This document shows positions 33,633 through 44,127 of a stretch of 64,000 bases of DNA, in pieces. Under the pieces are notes generated by a model that searched no databases, had not been told where the DNA came from, and saw only the letters and a list, made by a program, of their open reading frames with translations. The position numbers were made by a program, and so were the translations under genes. Source of the DNA: JBGTSJ01 sp041940305 (GTDB lineage: Bacteria > Planctomycetota > Planctomycetia > Planctomycetales > Planctomycetaceae). Positions within the stretch are counted from its first letter, which is position 1, and every line of letters starts with the position of its first letter. The DNA lies in NCBI GenBank assembly GCA_041940305.1, contig JBGTSJ010000003.1:186001-250000 (forward strand). The letters run 5' to 3'.

Positions 33633-36290
33633 ATGACGCGGACAGTCTTTGGAGTGCTTCGCGGCCTCGTGTGCGTGGCAGCGGCGTTCAGCTGCACGCT
33701 CCCCCCGGCCGACGCAGCCGATTGGACCTACTGGCGCGGACCCCAGTACAACGGTCACTCGCCCGAGACCAATCTTCCCGAAGACTGGAACCCCGACGGC
33801 GGCGAAGGGAGCAACGTCCTCTGGAAGCGGGACGATCTGGGCAGCCGCTCGACTCCCATCGTCATGCAGGGGAAGCTGTTCCTGATCAATAACGACAGGC
33901 CGGATGTTCCCGAGGAAGAAGGGGAGCGGGTCGTCTGCCTCGATGCCGCGACCGGCGAGACCATCTGGGAGCATCGCTTCAACGTCTATCTGTCCGACGT
34001 CCCGCGCGAGCGCGTCGGCTGGTCGAGCGTTGTGGGAGCGCCTAACGAAGACCCCTCCAAGAGCCTGGTCTTCGCGCACGGGGTCTCCGGCTACTTCTGC
34101 TGCCTGAACGCGCAGACCGGCGACCTGGTGTGGGAGAAGTCGCTGCACGAGGAGTACGGGTTTCTGAGCACCTATGGAGGCCGCACGAACTTTCCGATCG
34201 TGCATGAGAACAATGTCATCTGCAGCGCGGTCGTGATCGGCTGGGGCGAAATGGCCAAGCCGGCCCATCGCTTCATCGCGTTCGACGTCCGCGGCCGCGG
34301 CGAGCCGGTCTGGTTCAACGGCACCAAGATGTTCCCCGAAGACACGACCTACAGCGCCCCGGTGCTGGCGTCGTTCAACGGAAGGCTGGCGATGGTGTTC
34401 GGCTCGGGTGATGGCGGCGTGCACGCGATGGAGCCCCGCACCGGGCGGCTGATCTGGAGCTACAGCCTGTCGCGGCACGGACTCAACTGCACGCCGCTGG
34501 TCGTGGGAGACCGCGTCTACGTCGGCCACAGCGAAGAGAACATTGACTCCAACACGATGGGACGCTTCGTCTGCATCGACGGCACCAAGTCGGGCGACAT
34601 CACGGCCGACGGCCCGGTATGGCAGATTGACGAAATGGGCGTCGGCCGCAGCACGCCGATTATGGTCGACGACCGGCTGTACGTCGTCGACGACCAGGGC
34701 AAGATGTCGATCCTCAATCCGGAGACCGGCGAGCAGATCGGTCGTCAGCCGCTCGGCACGATGATGCGCAGCAGCCTGCTGTATGCCGACGGCAAGCTGT
34801 ACGCCGGCACCGCCGACGGACGCTGGTACATCATGCAGCCGGCGGAAGACGGCGTGGAGGTGCTCAGCCGTGGCCGCCTCGCATCGGGCGAGGAAGTGCA
34901 CGGCTCGCCGATTGCCGCGAATGGGCGGCTGTACTTCCCGTCCACCGACGCCATGTACTGCCTCGCCAAGCCTGACGCGGAGCCGACGGCCGCCGAGCCG
35001 CCGCCGAGCCTGATCACGGAAGCGCCCGTGAACGAGGACACCACTCCGGCGATCGTGCAGGTCGCTCCGGTCGAATCGCTGCTGATCACCGGCGACGGGC
35101 AGGGTGACGCACAGGCATATGACGTTCGGCTCTACAACGCCAACGGCCAATACCTCCGCACCGCCAAGCCGGAAGAAGTGGAGCTGACGATCGACGGTCC
35201 CGGCGAGGTCGCCATCAGCGGCGACGATGTCAGCCGCTGGACGTACTCGATCGATGGTGAGAATAAGGAACAGGCGGCGGTCGTCGTGACGGCCAAGTTC
35301 AACGACATCTCCGGCCAGGCCCGCATTCGCGTCGTGCCGACGCTCGACTGGTCTTATGACTTCGACGACGGCCTCGTCCCGGTCACCTGGGTCGGCATCC
35401 GCTACCGGCACATCGTCATTGATTTCGATCTGTATCAGAAACTTGCCGCGCAGGATCCGCAGGCGGGAGCGCTCTACATCTACTTCACGACGGCCTTCAC
35501 CAACACCGGCCTCGCGAAGCAGACGTACGACAACTCCACTCCCGCCCAGAAGTGGACGGAGTTCCTGCGCTACATCAACCTCGATCAGGGAGCGGCCCGT
35601 CCGGCCAATCTGGAGGAGGCGCAGGCCAAGCTGGATGCTTCGCTCAAGCTGCTGCAGGACGAAGGTGTTCTCAAGGCGTATGAGTGGTCCACCTGGGATC
35701 AGCCGACCGGCGTCGAAGGCGAGACAGTTCCCGATCCGAAGCTCGTCGTCGAAAAGGGGGACCGCGAGTTCAGCGGCAACGGCGTGATGTGCAAGATCAC
35801 GACCATCCCCAAGGGCATGCGCAGCCAGGGCTGGATGGGGCAGACCGGCCTTCACGACTACACCATCCAGGCGGACGTGATGGGGCTGAAGAAGAACGGC
35901 AAGCTTCCCGATATCGGCCTCACCGCCCAGCGCTACACGCTCGACCTGATGGGCGCCAGCCAGCAGTTGCAGCTGCGATCGTGGATCACGCAGCTGGAAC
36001 GGTTCCACGTCAACGAGCCGCTGACGTGGGAGCCGGAGACGTGGTACACGCTCAAGTTCCAGGCCTCCGTTGAAGACGGCAAGGCCGTGCTCCGCGGCAA
36101 GGTCTGGCCGCGCGGCGAGACTGAGCCGGAAGAGTGGATGATCACCGGCGAGGACCATGTCCCCAACGTCCAGGGCAGCCCCGGCCTGTTCGGCAACGCC
36201 AAGGACGCCGAACTGTTCTACGACAACCTCACCGTGACCCGGAACGCTCCGGCCCAGACCGAAACCACTGAACCACCCGCAACGCAGTGA
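33633..36290 (+). CDS. Secreted PQQ-type beta-propeller protein with C-terminal jelly-roll-like domain
   Basis: An 885-residue exported protein. ATG 33633 starts a signal peptide (about 1–29) and has GGAAGGTG upstream. Residues about 30–450 form a BamB-like or PQQ-like propeller: WTYWRGPQYNGHSPETNLPEDW, VVCLDAATGETIWEHRF, FCCLNAQTGDLVWEKSL, VFGSGDGGVHAMEPRTGRLIWSY. A possible Ig-like segment (about 475–580) precedes a helical region and a C-terminal domain resembling the concanavalin-like fold (DYTIQADVMGLKK, WYTLKFQASVEDGKAVLRGKVWPRG). No alcohol-dehydrogenase active-site motif is visible, so binding or structural roles are more likely than PQQ-dependent oxidation. A second propeller gene follows by about 165 bp. 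Confidence 0.88.
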   Translation: MTRTVFGVLRGLVCVAAAFSCTLPPADAADWTYWRGPQYNGHSPETNLPEDWNPDGGEGSNVLWKRDDLGSRSTPIVMQGKLFLINNDRPDVPEEEGERVVCLDAATGETIWEHRFNVYLSDVPRERVGWSSVVGAPNEDPSKSLVFAHGVSGYFCCLNAQTGDLVWEKSLHEEYGFLSTYGGRTNFPIVHENNVICSAVVIGWGEMAKPAHRFIAFDVRGRGEPVWFNGTKMFPEDTTYSAPVLASFNGRLAMVFGSGDGGVHAMEPRTGRLIWSYSLSRHGLNCTPLVVGDRVYVGHSEENIDSNTMGRFVCIDGTKSGDITADGPVWQIDEMGVGRSTPIMVDDRLYVVDDQGKMSILNPETGEQIGRQPLGTMMRSSLLYADGKLYAGTADGRWYIMQPAEDGVEVLSRGRLASGEEVHGSPIAANGRLYFPSTDAMYCLAKPDAEPTAAEPPPSLITEAPVNEDTTPAIVQVAPVESLLITGDGQGDAQAYDVRLYNANGQYLRTAKPEEVELTIDGPGEVAISGDDVSRWTYSIDGENKEQAAVVVTAKFNDISGQARIRVVPTLDWSYDFDDGLVPVTWVGIRYRHIVIDFDLYQKLAAQDPQAGALYIYFTTAFTNTGLAKQTYDNSTPAQKWTEFLRYINLDQGAARPANLEEAQAKLDASLKLLQDEGVLKAYEWSTWDQPTGVEGETVPDPKLVVEKGDREFSGNGVMCKITTIPKGMRSQGWMGQTGLHDYTIQADVMGLKKNGKLPDIGLTAQRYTLDLMGASQQLQLRSWITQLERFHVNEPLTWEPETWYTLKFQASVEDGKAVLRGKVWPRGETEPEEWMITGEDHVPNVQGSPGLFGNAKDAELFYDNLTVTRNAPAQTETTEPPATQ

Positions 36291-36325
36291 GCGCTGCTCG
36301 GCCGGGCGAGCGCCGGCGTTGCCGG

Positions 36326-36354
36326 CGGCTAAACGAAACCGACCCGTTTAGCCG
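36326..36354. terminator. Hairpin between the two PQQ-propeller genes
   Basis: A perfect 10-bp stem CGGCTAAACG / CGTTTAGCCG with a 9-nt loop, 36 nt after the first propeller stop. It carries the GGCTAAACG core of the repeats at 1952 and 4828. There is no T-run, so termination is only possible. Confidence 0.5.
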
Positions 36355-36454
36355 GGGTGTAACCCGCGCTCCCCCGACGATCACGATATCCCGCTCCCGA
36401 CTCACGATTCCCGATTCGACCCGGCTCCCCGCCGATAACGACCAGAGGACCTCC

Positions 36455-38131
36455 ATGCGATTCAAACTGTTCTGTGCCGGCCTCGCCGTGCTGATGCTTC
36501 CCCTCATCGCGCTCCGCTCCCAGGCCGACGACGAGGCCGCCGCCGAAGACGCGACCGCCAACGCCCTCGCCCAGATCGCCGAACTGGAAGTCGGCAAGCA
36601 GGACTGGCCGCAGTTCTTTGGCTGGAGCCACCGCAATAACGTCCCCGCCGGCGAGAACATCCCCGCCGAGTGGAACGTCGACGACGGAACCAACATTCTC
36701 TGGCAGGCCGACCTCGGCTCGCAGACCTACGGCAACACCGTGGTCGCCAATGGCAAGGTGTACGTCGGCACCAACAACGGCCACGGCTACGTCGCGCGGT
36801 TCCCGGCCCTCCGCGGCGACGCGGGCGTGGACCTCGGCTGCATGATCGCCTTCGACGAGAAGACCGGCGAATTCCTGTGGCAGCACTCCAACACCAAGCT
36901 CCCGCAGGGACTCGTCAACGACTGGCCCGACATGGGCGTCTGCGCCGCTCCGTTCGTCGAAGGGGAACGCCTGTGGTACGTCAACAACCGCGGCGAAGTC
37001 TGCTGCCTCGATACCGAGGGCTTTCACGACGACGAAAACGACGGCCCCTTCAAGGCCGAAGACAACCAGAACAAGGACGAAGCCGACATCATCTGGACGT
37101 TCGACATGATGGGCGAACTCGGCGTCTCCCAGCACAACATGGCCAGCTGCTCGCTGACGTGCGTCGGCGATACGCTGTTCGTCTGCTCGTCCAACGGCGT
37201 CGATGAGTCGCACGTCAACATCCCGGCCCCCAATGCACCCAGCTTCTTCGCGATGAACCGCGACACCGCCGAGGTGCTGTGGACCGACAAGTCCCCCGGC
37301 ATCAACATCCTGCACGGCCAATGGTCCTCGCCGACGTACGCCGTGCTCGGCGATCAGCCGCAGGTCATCTTCGGCGGCGGCGACGGCTGGCTGTACAGTT
37401 TCGACCCGGCCGGCGACGGCCAGGGGAACTCCAAGCTGCTCTGGAAGTTCGACTGCAATCCCAAGACGTCGCTGTACTCCGTCCGCGGCCGCTCCGAGCG
37501 GAATCACATCATCGCCACTCCGGTCGTCTATGACGGCATGGTGTACGTCGCCGTGGGCGAAGACCCGGAGCACGGCGAAGGCAACGGCCACCTGTGGTGC
37601 ATCGACCCGACCAAGCGCGGCGACGTGAGCAGCGAGCTCGCCGTCGACAAGGACGGCAACGAGATCCCGCACCGCCGCCTGCAGGCCGTCAACGAGAAGG
37701 CGGGCGAGAAGGCGATCCCGAATCCGAATTCGGCCGCCATCTGGCACTACACCGGCTACGACATGAACGGCAACGACAAGCTGGAATACGAAGAGGAAAT
37801 GCACCGCTCCTGCGGCACCGTCGCCATCAAGGACGACATCCTGTACATCGCCGACTTCAGCGGCGTGTTCCACTGCCTCAACGCCCGCACCGGCGAAGGT
37901 TACTGGAGCTACGACATGTTCTCGCAGGCGTGGGGGTCGCCGCTGATCGTGGACGGCAAGGTCTACATCGGCAACGAGGTCGGCGCGATCCTCGTGTTCG
38001 AGCACGCCAAGGAAATGAACATGCTCGCCGAGAACGACATGGGCAACTCGGTCTTCAGCACCCCCATCGTCGCCAACAACGTGCTCTACGTGACCAACAA
38101 GAACGAACTGTTCGCCATCGGCCAGAAGTAA
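36455..38131 (+). CDS. Secreted PQQ-type beta-propeller protein, second of the tandem
   Basis: A 558-residue exported protein from ATG 36455 with a GAGG site and a signal peptide to about residue 24. Propeller blades are recognisable at DWPQFFGWSHRNNVPAGENIPAEWN, VVANGKVYVGTNNGHGY, MIAFDEKTGEFLWQHS, AMNRDTAEVLWTD, GWLYSFDPAGDG, FHCLNARTGEGYWSYDMFSQAWGSPLIVDGKVY and VVANNVLYVTN. A loop DMNGNDKLEYEE fits an EF-hand calcium site. It is a paralogue-type neighbour of the preceding gene, without its extra C-terminal domains. The substrate or partner is unknown. Confidence 0.88.
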   Translation: MRFKLFCAGLAVLMLPLIALRSQADDEAAAEDATANALAQIAELEVGKQDWPQFFGWSHRNNVPAGENIPAEWNVDDGTNILWQADLGSQTYGNTVVANGKVYVGTNNGHGYVARFPALRGDAGVDLGCMIAFDEKTGEFLWQHSNTKLPQGLVNDWPDMGVCAAPFVEGERLWYVNNRGEVCCLDTEGFHDDENDGPFKAEDNQNKDEADIIWTFDMMGELGVSQHNMASCSLTCVGDTLFVCSSNGVDESHVNIPAPNAPSFFAMNRDTAEVLWTDKSPGINILHGQWSSPTYAVLGDQPQVIFGGGDGWLYSFDPAGDGQGNSKLLWKFDCNPKTSLYSVRGRSERNHIIATPVVYDGMVYVAVGEDPEHGEGNGHLWCIDPTKRGDVSSELAVDKDGNEIPHRRLQAVNEKAGEKAIPNPNSAAIWHYTGYDMNGNDKLEYEEEMHRSCGTVAIKDDILYIADFSGVFHCLNARTGEGYWSYDMFSQAWGSPLIVDGKVYIGNEVGAILVFEHAKEMNMLAENDMGNSVFSTPIVANNVLYVTNKNELFAIGQK

Positions 38132-38162
38132 GTCCGTCGAGCGCGCATCCAGCGGCCACGGA

Positions 38163-38194
38163 GAAACCCGGTTTCTTTAGAGAAACCGGGTTTC
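38163..38194. repeat. GAAACC nested palindrome, copy 6
   Basis: Perfect 14-bp stem GAAACCCGGTTTCT / AGAAACCGGGTTTC with loop TTAG, 32 nt after the second propeller stop and 30 bp from the convergent next stop. Confidence 0.8.
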
Positions 38195-38224
38195 TGCTTG
38201 CGCCCAGTCTCAATCAGGGTCGTC

Positions 38225-38725
38225 TCACAGAGGCTGGTACCCGCTCGGGACGGTTTGATTGCCCCGTGTCCGCGCGTTCTGCGACGTTGCCGGGGCGAAT
38301 GGTGAATTGGAATCGATCGCGCTGGCCCGCAGCATGTTCCGCGCTCGCGCTCCGGCGTCCGTATGCGGATACTCCGCCACGATCTCCTCCAATATGCCTC
38401 GCGCCTCCTCCAGCCGCCGTTGCGCGGTGAGTTCCGCGATGTCCTGATCGGCGGCTTCCAGTGCGGACTTCAGTTCCGCCTCGTCCATCAGCGCCGCCTT
38501 CTCCTGCATCCGTTTCAGATACTCCGCCCGCAACGCTTCCGGATCAGCCGCTGCCTCGGCTTCTTCGGAGAAGCCATCGGCCGGTTCGGCAAACAACGGG
38601 TCATCGGCGGGGAATGCGTCGCCTGCCTCGAATGCCAACTCCACCTCCGGCTGCTGTGCCAGGCCGACCGTGACGACGACGACGCACAGGAGTGATCCGC
38701 ACGAAAGCATCCCGATCCGTTTCAT
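38225..38725 (-). CDS. Secreted acidic hypothetical protein with a tetratricopeptide-like helical core
   Basis: A 166-residue exported protein starting at ATG 38725 with AGGA upstream and a signal peptide (MKRIGMLSCGSLLCVVVVTVGLA). The central part (LRAEYLKRMQEKAALMDEAELKSALEAADQDIAELTAQRRLEEARGILEEIVAEYPHTDAGARARNMLRA) is helical and ends in a TPR-like or Sel1-like unit. The C-terminal tail (PFAPATSQNARTRGNQTVPSG) is disordered. A role in envelope assembly is plausible but not shown. It is convergent with the propeller gene and divergent from priA. Confidence 0.65.
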   Translation of the reverse strand: MKRIGMLSCGSLLCVVVVTVGLAQQPEVELAFEAGDAFPADDPLFAEPADGFSEEAEAAADPEALRAEYLKRMQEKAALMDEAELKSALEAADQDIAELTAQRRLEEARGILEEIVAEYPHTDAGARARNMLRASAIDSNSPFAPATSQNARTRGNQTVPSGYQPL

Positions 38726-39010
38726 CGCAGGTTCCTTTCTGCTCCAGGCCTCCGGCGAAATGCCGACACCGGCACTCCCCTCCCGCCGGACGGTGCAAAA
38801 GTGTACCCGCCACGCAGATTCACGGAAGATCAATCCCGCCAATCGCCGGTCGCTCACAAAGTCAGGCACAGTCCTCTGTGCCGCCCGCTGCGCTCTCGCT
38901 CCACACAGAACGACCTCCGGGACCACTCGCTGCTCCCCGCGGGCATCTGCACCGCAAGTTCAATGCAGTCGGTTCATTCCAACAGGCGGGAGCCACCCTA
39001 CAATTGCCGC

Positions 39011-41305
39011 GTGACCACTTCGCGCCAGCAATCCCGGCTCTTCGACGACGATGCGGCGCCGCAGCCCTGGGAGCTGGCGGCGGACCAGGATCAGGTCGTC
39101 GCGCAGATTGTGTTCGACCGGCCGCTGGAGACCGCCTACAGCTACCTGGTCCCCGACGCCCTCCGGGAACTCGTGCAGGTCGGCACGCGGGTGCGAGCCC
39201 CGCTCGGCCGCGGCGACCGGCTCGCGACCGGATTCTGCGTCGGCATCGAGCCCGGCGGGCAGGGAGGACGCCGGCTGAAGGCGATCGCGGAGGTGCTCGA
39301 CCGCCGCCCGCTCGTCTCGTCGCAGATGCTCCAGCTCACCCGCTGGATGGCCGAGCGCTACCTCTGCACGTGGGGGCAGGTGCTCAATGCGGTGGTGCCG
39401 GCCGGAGTCCGCAAGCAGGCCGGCACGCGCGAGATCACCTGCTACCAGCCGGCCGACGGCGCCGCCGAACGCCTCGCCGAACTCAGGCTCACCGCCAAGC
39501 AACGCGCCGTCCTCGATGTCCTGCTCGCCGCCGGTCAGCCGCTCCCGGTGGACGAACTGTCGCTGCGCGCCGACTGCGGCGCCGGACCCATTCGCGCGCT
39601 CCACGACAAGGGACTCATCACGCCGCTCCGCCGCCGCACCGACCCTGGCGCCGTCGACCTTCCCCCGCTTCCCCCCCAGCCCGACCTCAAGCTCAACGCC
39701 GACCAGCATGCCGCCCTCGCCGAAATCCTCCGGAGGCTGCGGGCCCGCGAACACGCCACGCTGCTGCTGCACGGCGTCACCGGCAGCGGCAAGACCGAGG
39801 TCTACATCCAGGCGATCCGCGAAGTGGTCAGCTATGGCCGGCAGGCGATCCTACTCGTCCCTGAGATCAGCCTCACTCCGCAGACGATCCGTCGGTTCCG
39901 GGCGCGCTTCCCCTCGGTAGCCGTGCTGCACAGCCACCTGTCCGACGCCGAGCGGCATGCCCACTGGGAGCAGATCTCGCAGGGGCGCGTGCAGGTGGTC
40001 GTCGGCGCCCGCAGCGCCGTCTTCGCCCCCACGCCGCACCTGGGACTCATCGTCATCGACGAGGAGCACGAGACCACCTTCAAGCAGAGTTCGACGCCCC
40101 GCTACCACGCCCGCGAAGTCGCCCGCGAGCGCGCCCGCCGCGAGCACGTCCCGCTGATCCTCGGCTCCGCCACGCCGACGCTCGAATCGATGCTCCGCGC
40201 CACCCGGAAGGAGGACGTCCTCCTCTCGCTCCCCGAGCGGGTCGAGCGCCGGCCGCTGCCGCCCATCGTGATTGTCGACACCCGCAACGATCCGCTCATC
40301 GCCAAAGGGCACGCCGTCGGCCGCGCTCTGCAGAACTCGATGCAGACCGCCCTCAAGAACGACGGACAGGTGATCCTGTTCCTCAACCTGCGGGGTTACA
40401 GCACTATCCTCTGGTGCCATCGCTGCGGCGGCGGGGTCAACTGTCCCAACTGCGACATCACCGTCACCTGGCACAAGGACCGCGGCAAGGTCGTCTGCCA
40501 CAACTGCGAGTACGAAGCGCCCCGCCCCCCGGTCTGCCCCCAATGCGGCCTGCCGGGCCTCAAGTATCTCGGCACCGGCACGCAGCGGCTCGAACAGGAG
40601 GTGCGGGCCAAGTTCCCCGGCGTGTCGGCCGTCCGCATGGACAGCGACGCCATGAAGAAGCCCGGCAGCCACGACACCGCGCTCGAGGCCTTCCGCGAGG
40701 GAAAAGTCCGCATCCTGCTCGGCACACAGATGATCGCCAAGGGTCTCGACTTCCCCAACGTCACGCTGGTCGGGGTCATCGACGCCGACACGCTCCTGCG
40801 TCAGCCTGACCTCCGCGCCTCCGAACGCACGTTTCAGCTGATCGCGCAGGTCGCCGGCCGCACCGGCCGCGGCGAGAAAGGAGGCCGCGTGCTCGTCCAG
40901 ACCAGCAGCCCGGACGATCCCGTGATCCGGGCCGCCTCCCGGCACGACTACCTCGGGTTCGTGCAGCAGGAACTCTCGCATCGCCGCGAGCTGGAGCTGC
41001 CGCCGTTCACCCACCTGGCGCGCGTCATTCTCCGCGGCAGCCCCGAAGACGCCGTACAGGCGGAAGCCCGCCGCCTCGCCGCCGTCGTCCGCGACTGCGC
41101 CGCGCGGGTGTCGCCGGACGTCCGCATCGTTGGCCCCGCCCCCGCCCCGATCCTCAAGCTCCGCAACCAGTACCGCTACCACTTCCGCCTGCAGGCCGCC
41201 GCCGTCGAGTCAATTCAGCGCCTCTGGCGCGCAGCCGCCCCCCACATGATCCCGGCGGGCGACGTCGAACTCACGATCGACATCGACCCGCTCGACATGC
41301 GGTAA
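39011..41305 (+). CDS. priA: Primosomal replication-restart helicase
   Basis: A 764-residue superfamily 2 helicase that reloads the replicative helicase at stalled forks. I start at GTG 39011, since the conserved part begins just after it and the upstream frame is not coding-like; an ATG at 38963 cannot be excluded. An N-terminal DNA-binding domain (about 25–110) leads to Walker A GVTGSGKTEVY at about residue 255, DEEH at about 349 (IDEEHETTFKQ), and eight zinc-binding cysteines in the region CHRCGGGVNCPNCD...VCHNCEYE...CPQCG (about 470–520). GTQMIAKGLDFPNVTLVGV and QVAGRTGRGEKGG are motifs V and VI. Confidence 0.96.
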   Translation: MTTSRQQSRLFDDDAAPQPWELAADQDQVVAQIVFDRPLETAYSYLVPDALRELVQVGTRVRAPLGRGDRLATGFCVGIEPGGQGGRRLKAIAEVLDRRPLVSSQMLQLTRWMAERYLCTWGQVLNAVVPAGVRKQAGTREITCYQPADGAAERLAELRLTAKQRAVLDVLLAAGQPLPVDELSLRADCGAGPIRALHDKGLITPLRRRTDPGAVDLPPLPPQPDLKLNADQHAALAEILRRLRAREHATLLLHGVTGSGKTEVYIQAIREVVSYGRQAILLVPEISLTPQTIRRFRARFPSVAVLHSHLSDAERHAHWEQISQGRVQVVVGARSAVFAPTPHLGLIVIDEEHETTFKQSSTPRYHAREVARERARREHVPLILGSATPTLESMLRATRKEDVLLSLPERVERRPLPPIVIVDTRNDPLIAKGHAVGRALQNSMQTALKNDGQVILFLNLRGYSTILWCHRCGGGVNCPNCDITVTWHKDRGKVVCHNCEYEAPRPPVCPQCGLPGLKYLGTGTQRLEQEVRAKFPGVSAVRMDSDAMKKPGSHDTALEAFREGKVRILLGTQMIAKGLDFPNVTLVGVIDADTLLRQPDLRASERTFQLIAQVAGRTGRGEKGGRVLVQTSSPDDPVIRAASRHDYLGFVQQELSHRRELELPPFTHLARVILRGSPEDAVQAEARRLAAVVRDCAARVSPDVRIVGPAPAPILKLRNQYRYHFRLQAAAVESIQRLWRAAAPHMIPAGDVELTIDIDPLDMR

Positions 41306-41325
41306 CAGCGGTAACAGGCCGCTGT

Positions 41326-41382
41326 CCGGTGGTGTCGCTGCGCTCAACCACCGGCTACCGTCTGGGACCCCTGCCGGGGTCC
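41326..41382. repeat. Two hairpins between priA and rho
   Basis: Hairpin one: CCGGTGGT (41326–41333) and ACCACCGG (41347–41354). Hairpin two: GGACCCC (41365–41371) and GGGGTCC (41376–41382). The phrase GTCGCTGCGCTCAACCACCGGC is familiar as a planctomycete intergenic repeat. A third hairpin follows at 41418. Confidence 0.5.
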
Positions 41383-41417
41383 GCTGCGCGGCCGCCGTCG
41401 GTGGATGCAATCAATAA

Positions 41418-41450
41418 AGCGACCCGGACACACAGAGCGTCCGGGTCGCT
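41418..41450 (-). terminator. Intrinsic terminator for rho
   Basis: A 12-bp stem AGCGACCCGGAC / GTCCGGGTCGCT. Read on the minus strand it is followed by TTTATTG, as a terminator downstream of rho (stop at 41482). The stem is the same as that at 14286–14318. Confidence 0.7.
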
Positions 41451-41481
41451 GATGTTGCATCGAGATTCGTGAGCGCTGCTG

Positions 41482-42981
<1,500 letters not shown>

Positions 42982-44127
42982 CCTTTGAGCGAATAGGTCG
43001 TCTCGTTCGGACCCGGCTGCCTTGCTGCAGTTCGATCACGGTGGATCGACGCCTGCTCGCACGCAACGAGGCTGCACCGGCGCGCAGCACGAGTGTGCCG
43101 CGTGTCCCACGCTGGTGCATGGACCGATCCTCTGTATTCTCCGCCGCGCGAGACGGCGGAACGGCAGGGGATCGACTCTCACCTGCTCAACGGCGACGAT
43201 CGGCCGAGGGCAGGCACGGCGGACCGCACAGCCGCGGACTCGCCGACCTTGGCTCAGATTTCCTCCGGACGCCGGATACCAGGCGATGACCGGGTGAAAC
43301 AACGACGCTGCACGTTACGTTCCGCAGCGGCGGTGGTTTGAGCCTGCCCGTTCCACGCTTCGGCGACCGCGACGATGCGGCCAGAATCGGGAAGGGGCCC
43401 GTACTCCAAGTGTCTTTCACATTCGCTCGCACGCGCTCCCTGCGCGATGAGTGCAGTGCGGGTCGCTCCCGCATTGGCTGGACCGCCCCGAAGGCGGCCG
43501 CGATGAACTCTGTTCCGCTCAAGATGAAGGTCCAACCTCCAGCCCGGAGGATGACCGGCCAGCGAACGCCGCCTAACTGCGGCTCCCAACATTCCTGTTT
43601 CTGAGTCGCCGGCCCTCGGGTTGTGGGCAGTGACAGTTGATCGAGTCCCTGGTCGGCGGTCAACGCCGGGCTCCCGGTCCGTCCGGGAAAAGGGGATGCC
43701 GCTCAGGCGGCACAATGCAGATCAACGGCCAAGCACGGTCAGCAAACTGTTGGCTTCTAAACTCCAGGTTCAGCACGCCCTCAAGATCGCGCCCCGCCTG
43801 CTCCGTCTAGCTCTTCAAGACCACGGAGCGGCTGCGGTGTCGAAACACCCGCGAAGCATGCTGCGACTGAATCATAACGCCCGCAGCGGGGGTGTCAATT
43901 CAACTCTGACGACAATCATCGGCAATTCCGCACAGCCCGGTCAAGATTGGTTTCCCGTCCTCCCCTCTGTTAGGCTGAAAATTCTTCCTGGACGGTCTGC
44001 ACGGACTTTCCGGCCGGACTTGCCCATCCTGCTGCGCCTGCCTGCGGACGCTCCTCACGAACGACACGCGGCGGCAGTGAAGCATTGACTGGGCGACGCA
44101 CTCACCCGTTTGGCACCGCTGAACTTC
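42982..44127. other. 1.1-kb divergent region without a supported gene
   Basis: It separates rho (minus) from the amidohydrolase gene (plus). Several overlapping ORFs on both strands lack ribosome-binding sites, signal sequences or family motifs, and none agrees with another in codon bias. I saw no tRNA, no RNase P or tmRNA signature and no strong terminator. It may hold long leaders, an RNA that I cannot recognise, or a decayed gene. Confidence 0.5.

Noticed and set aside
33408..36158. Minus-strand frame of 916 codons over the first PQQ-propeller gene
   Set aside because: It is antisense to a clear beta-propeller protein with signal peptide and ribosome site. Its composition has no domain or signal peptide.
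10521..38194. Short peptides with KPGF...ETGFL seen in several small frames
   Set aside because: They are translations of the GAAACC palindromes and not proteins.
43254..43715. Frame of 153 codons on the minus strand in the rho-upstream gap
   Set aside because: It overlaps other frames of similar length on both strands. It has no ribosome site and no motif, so there is no basis to prefer it.
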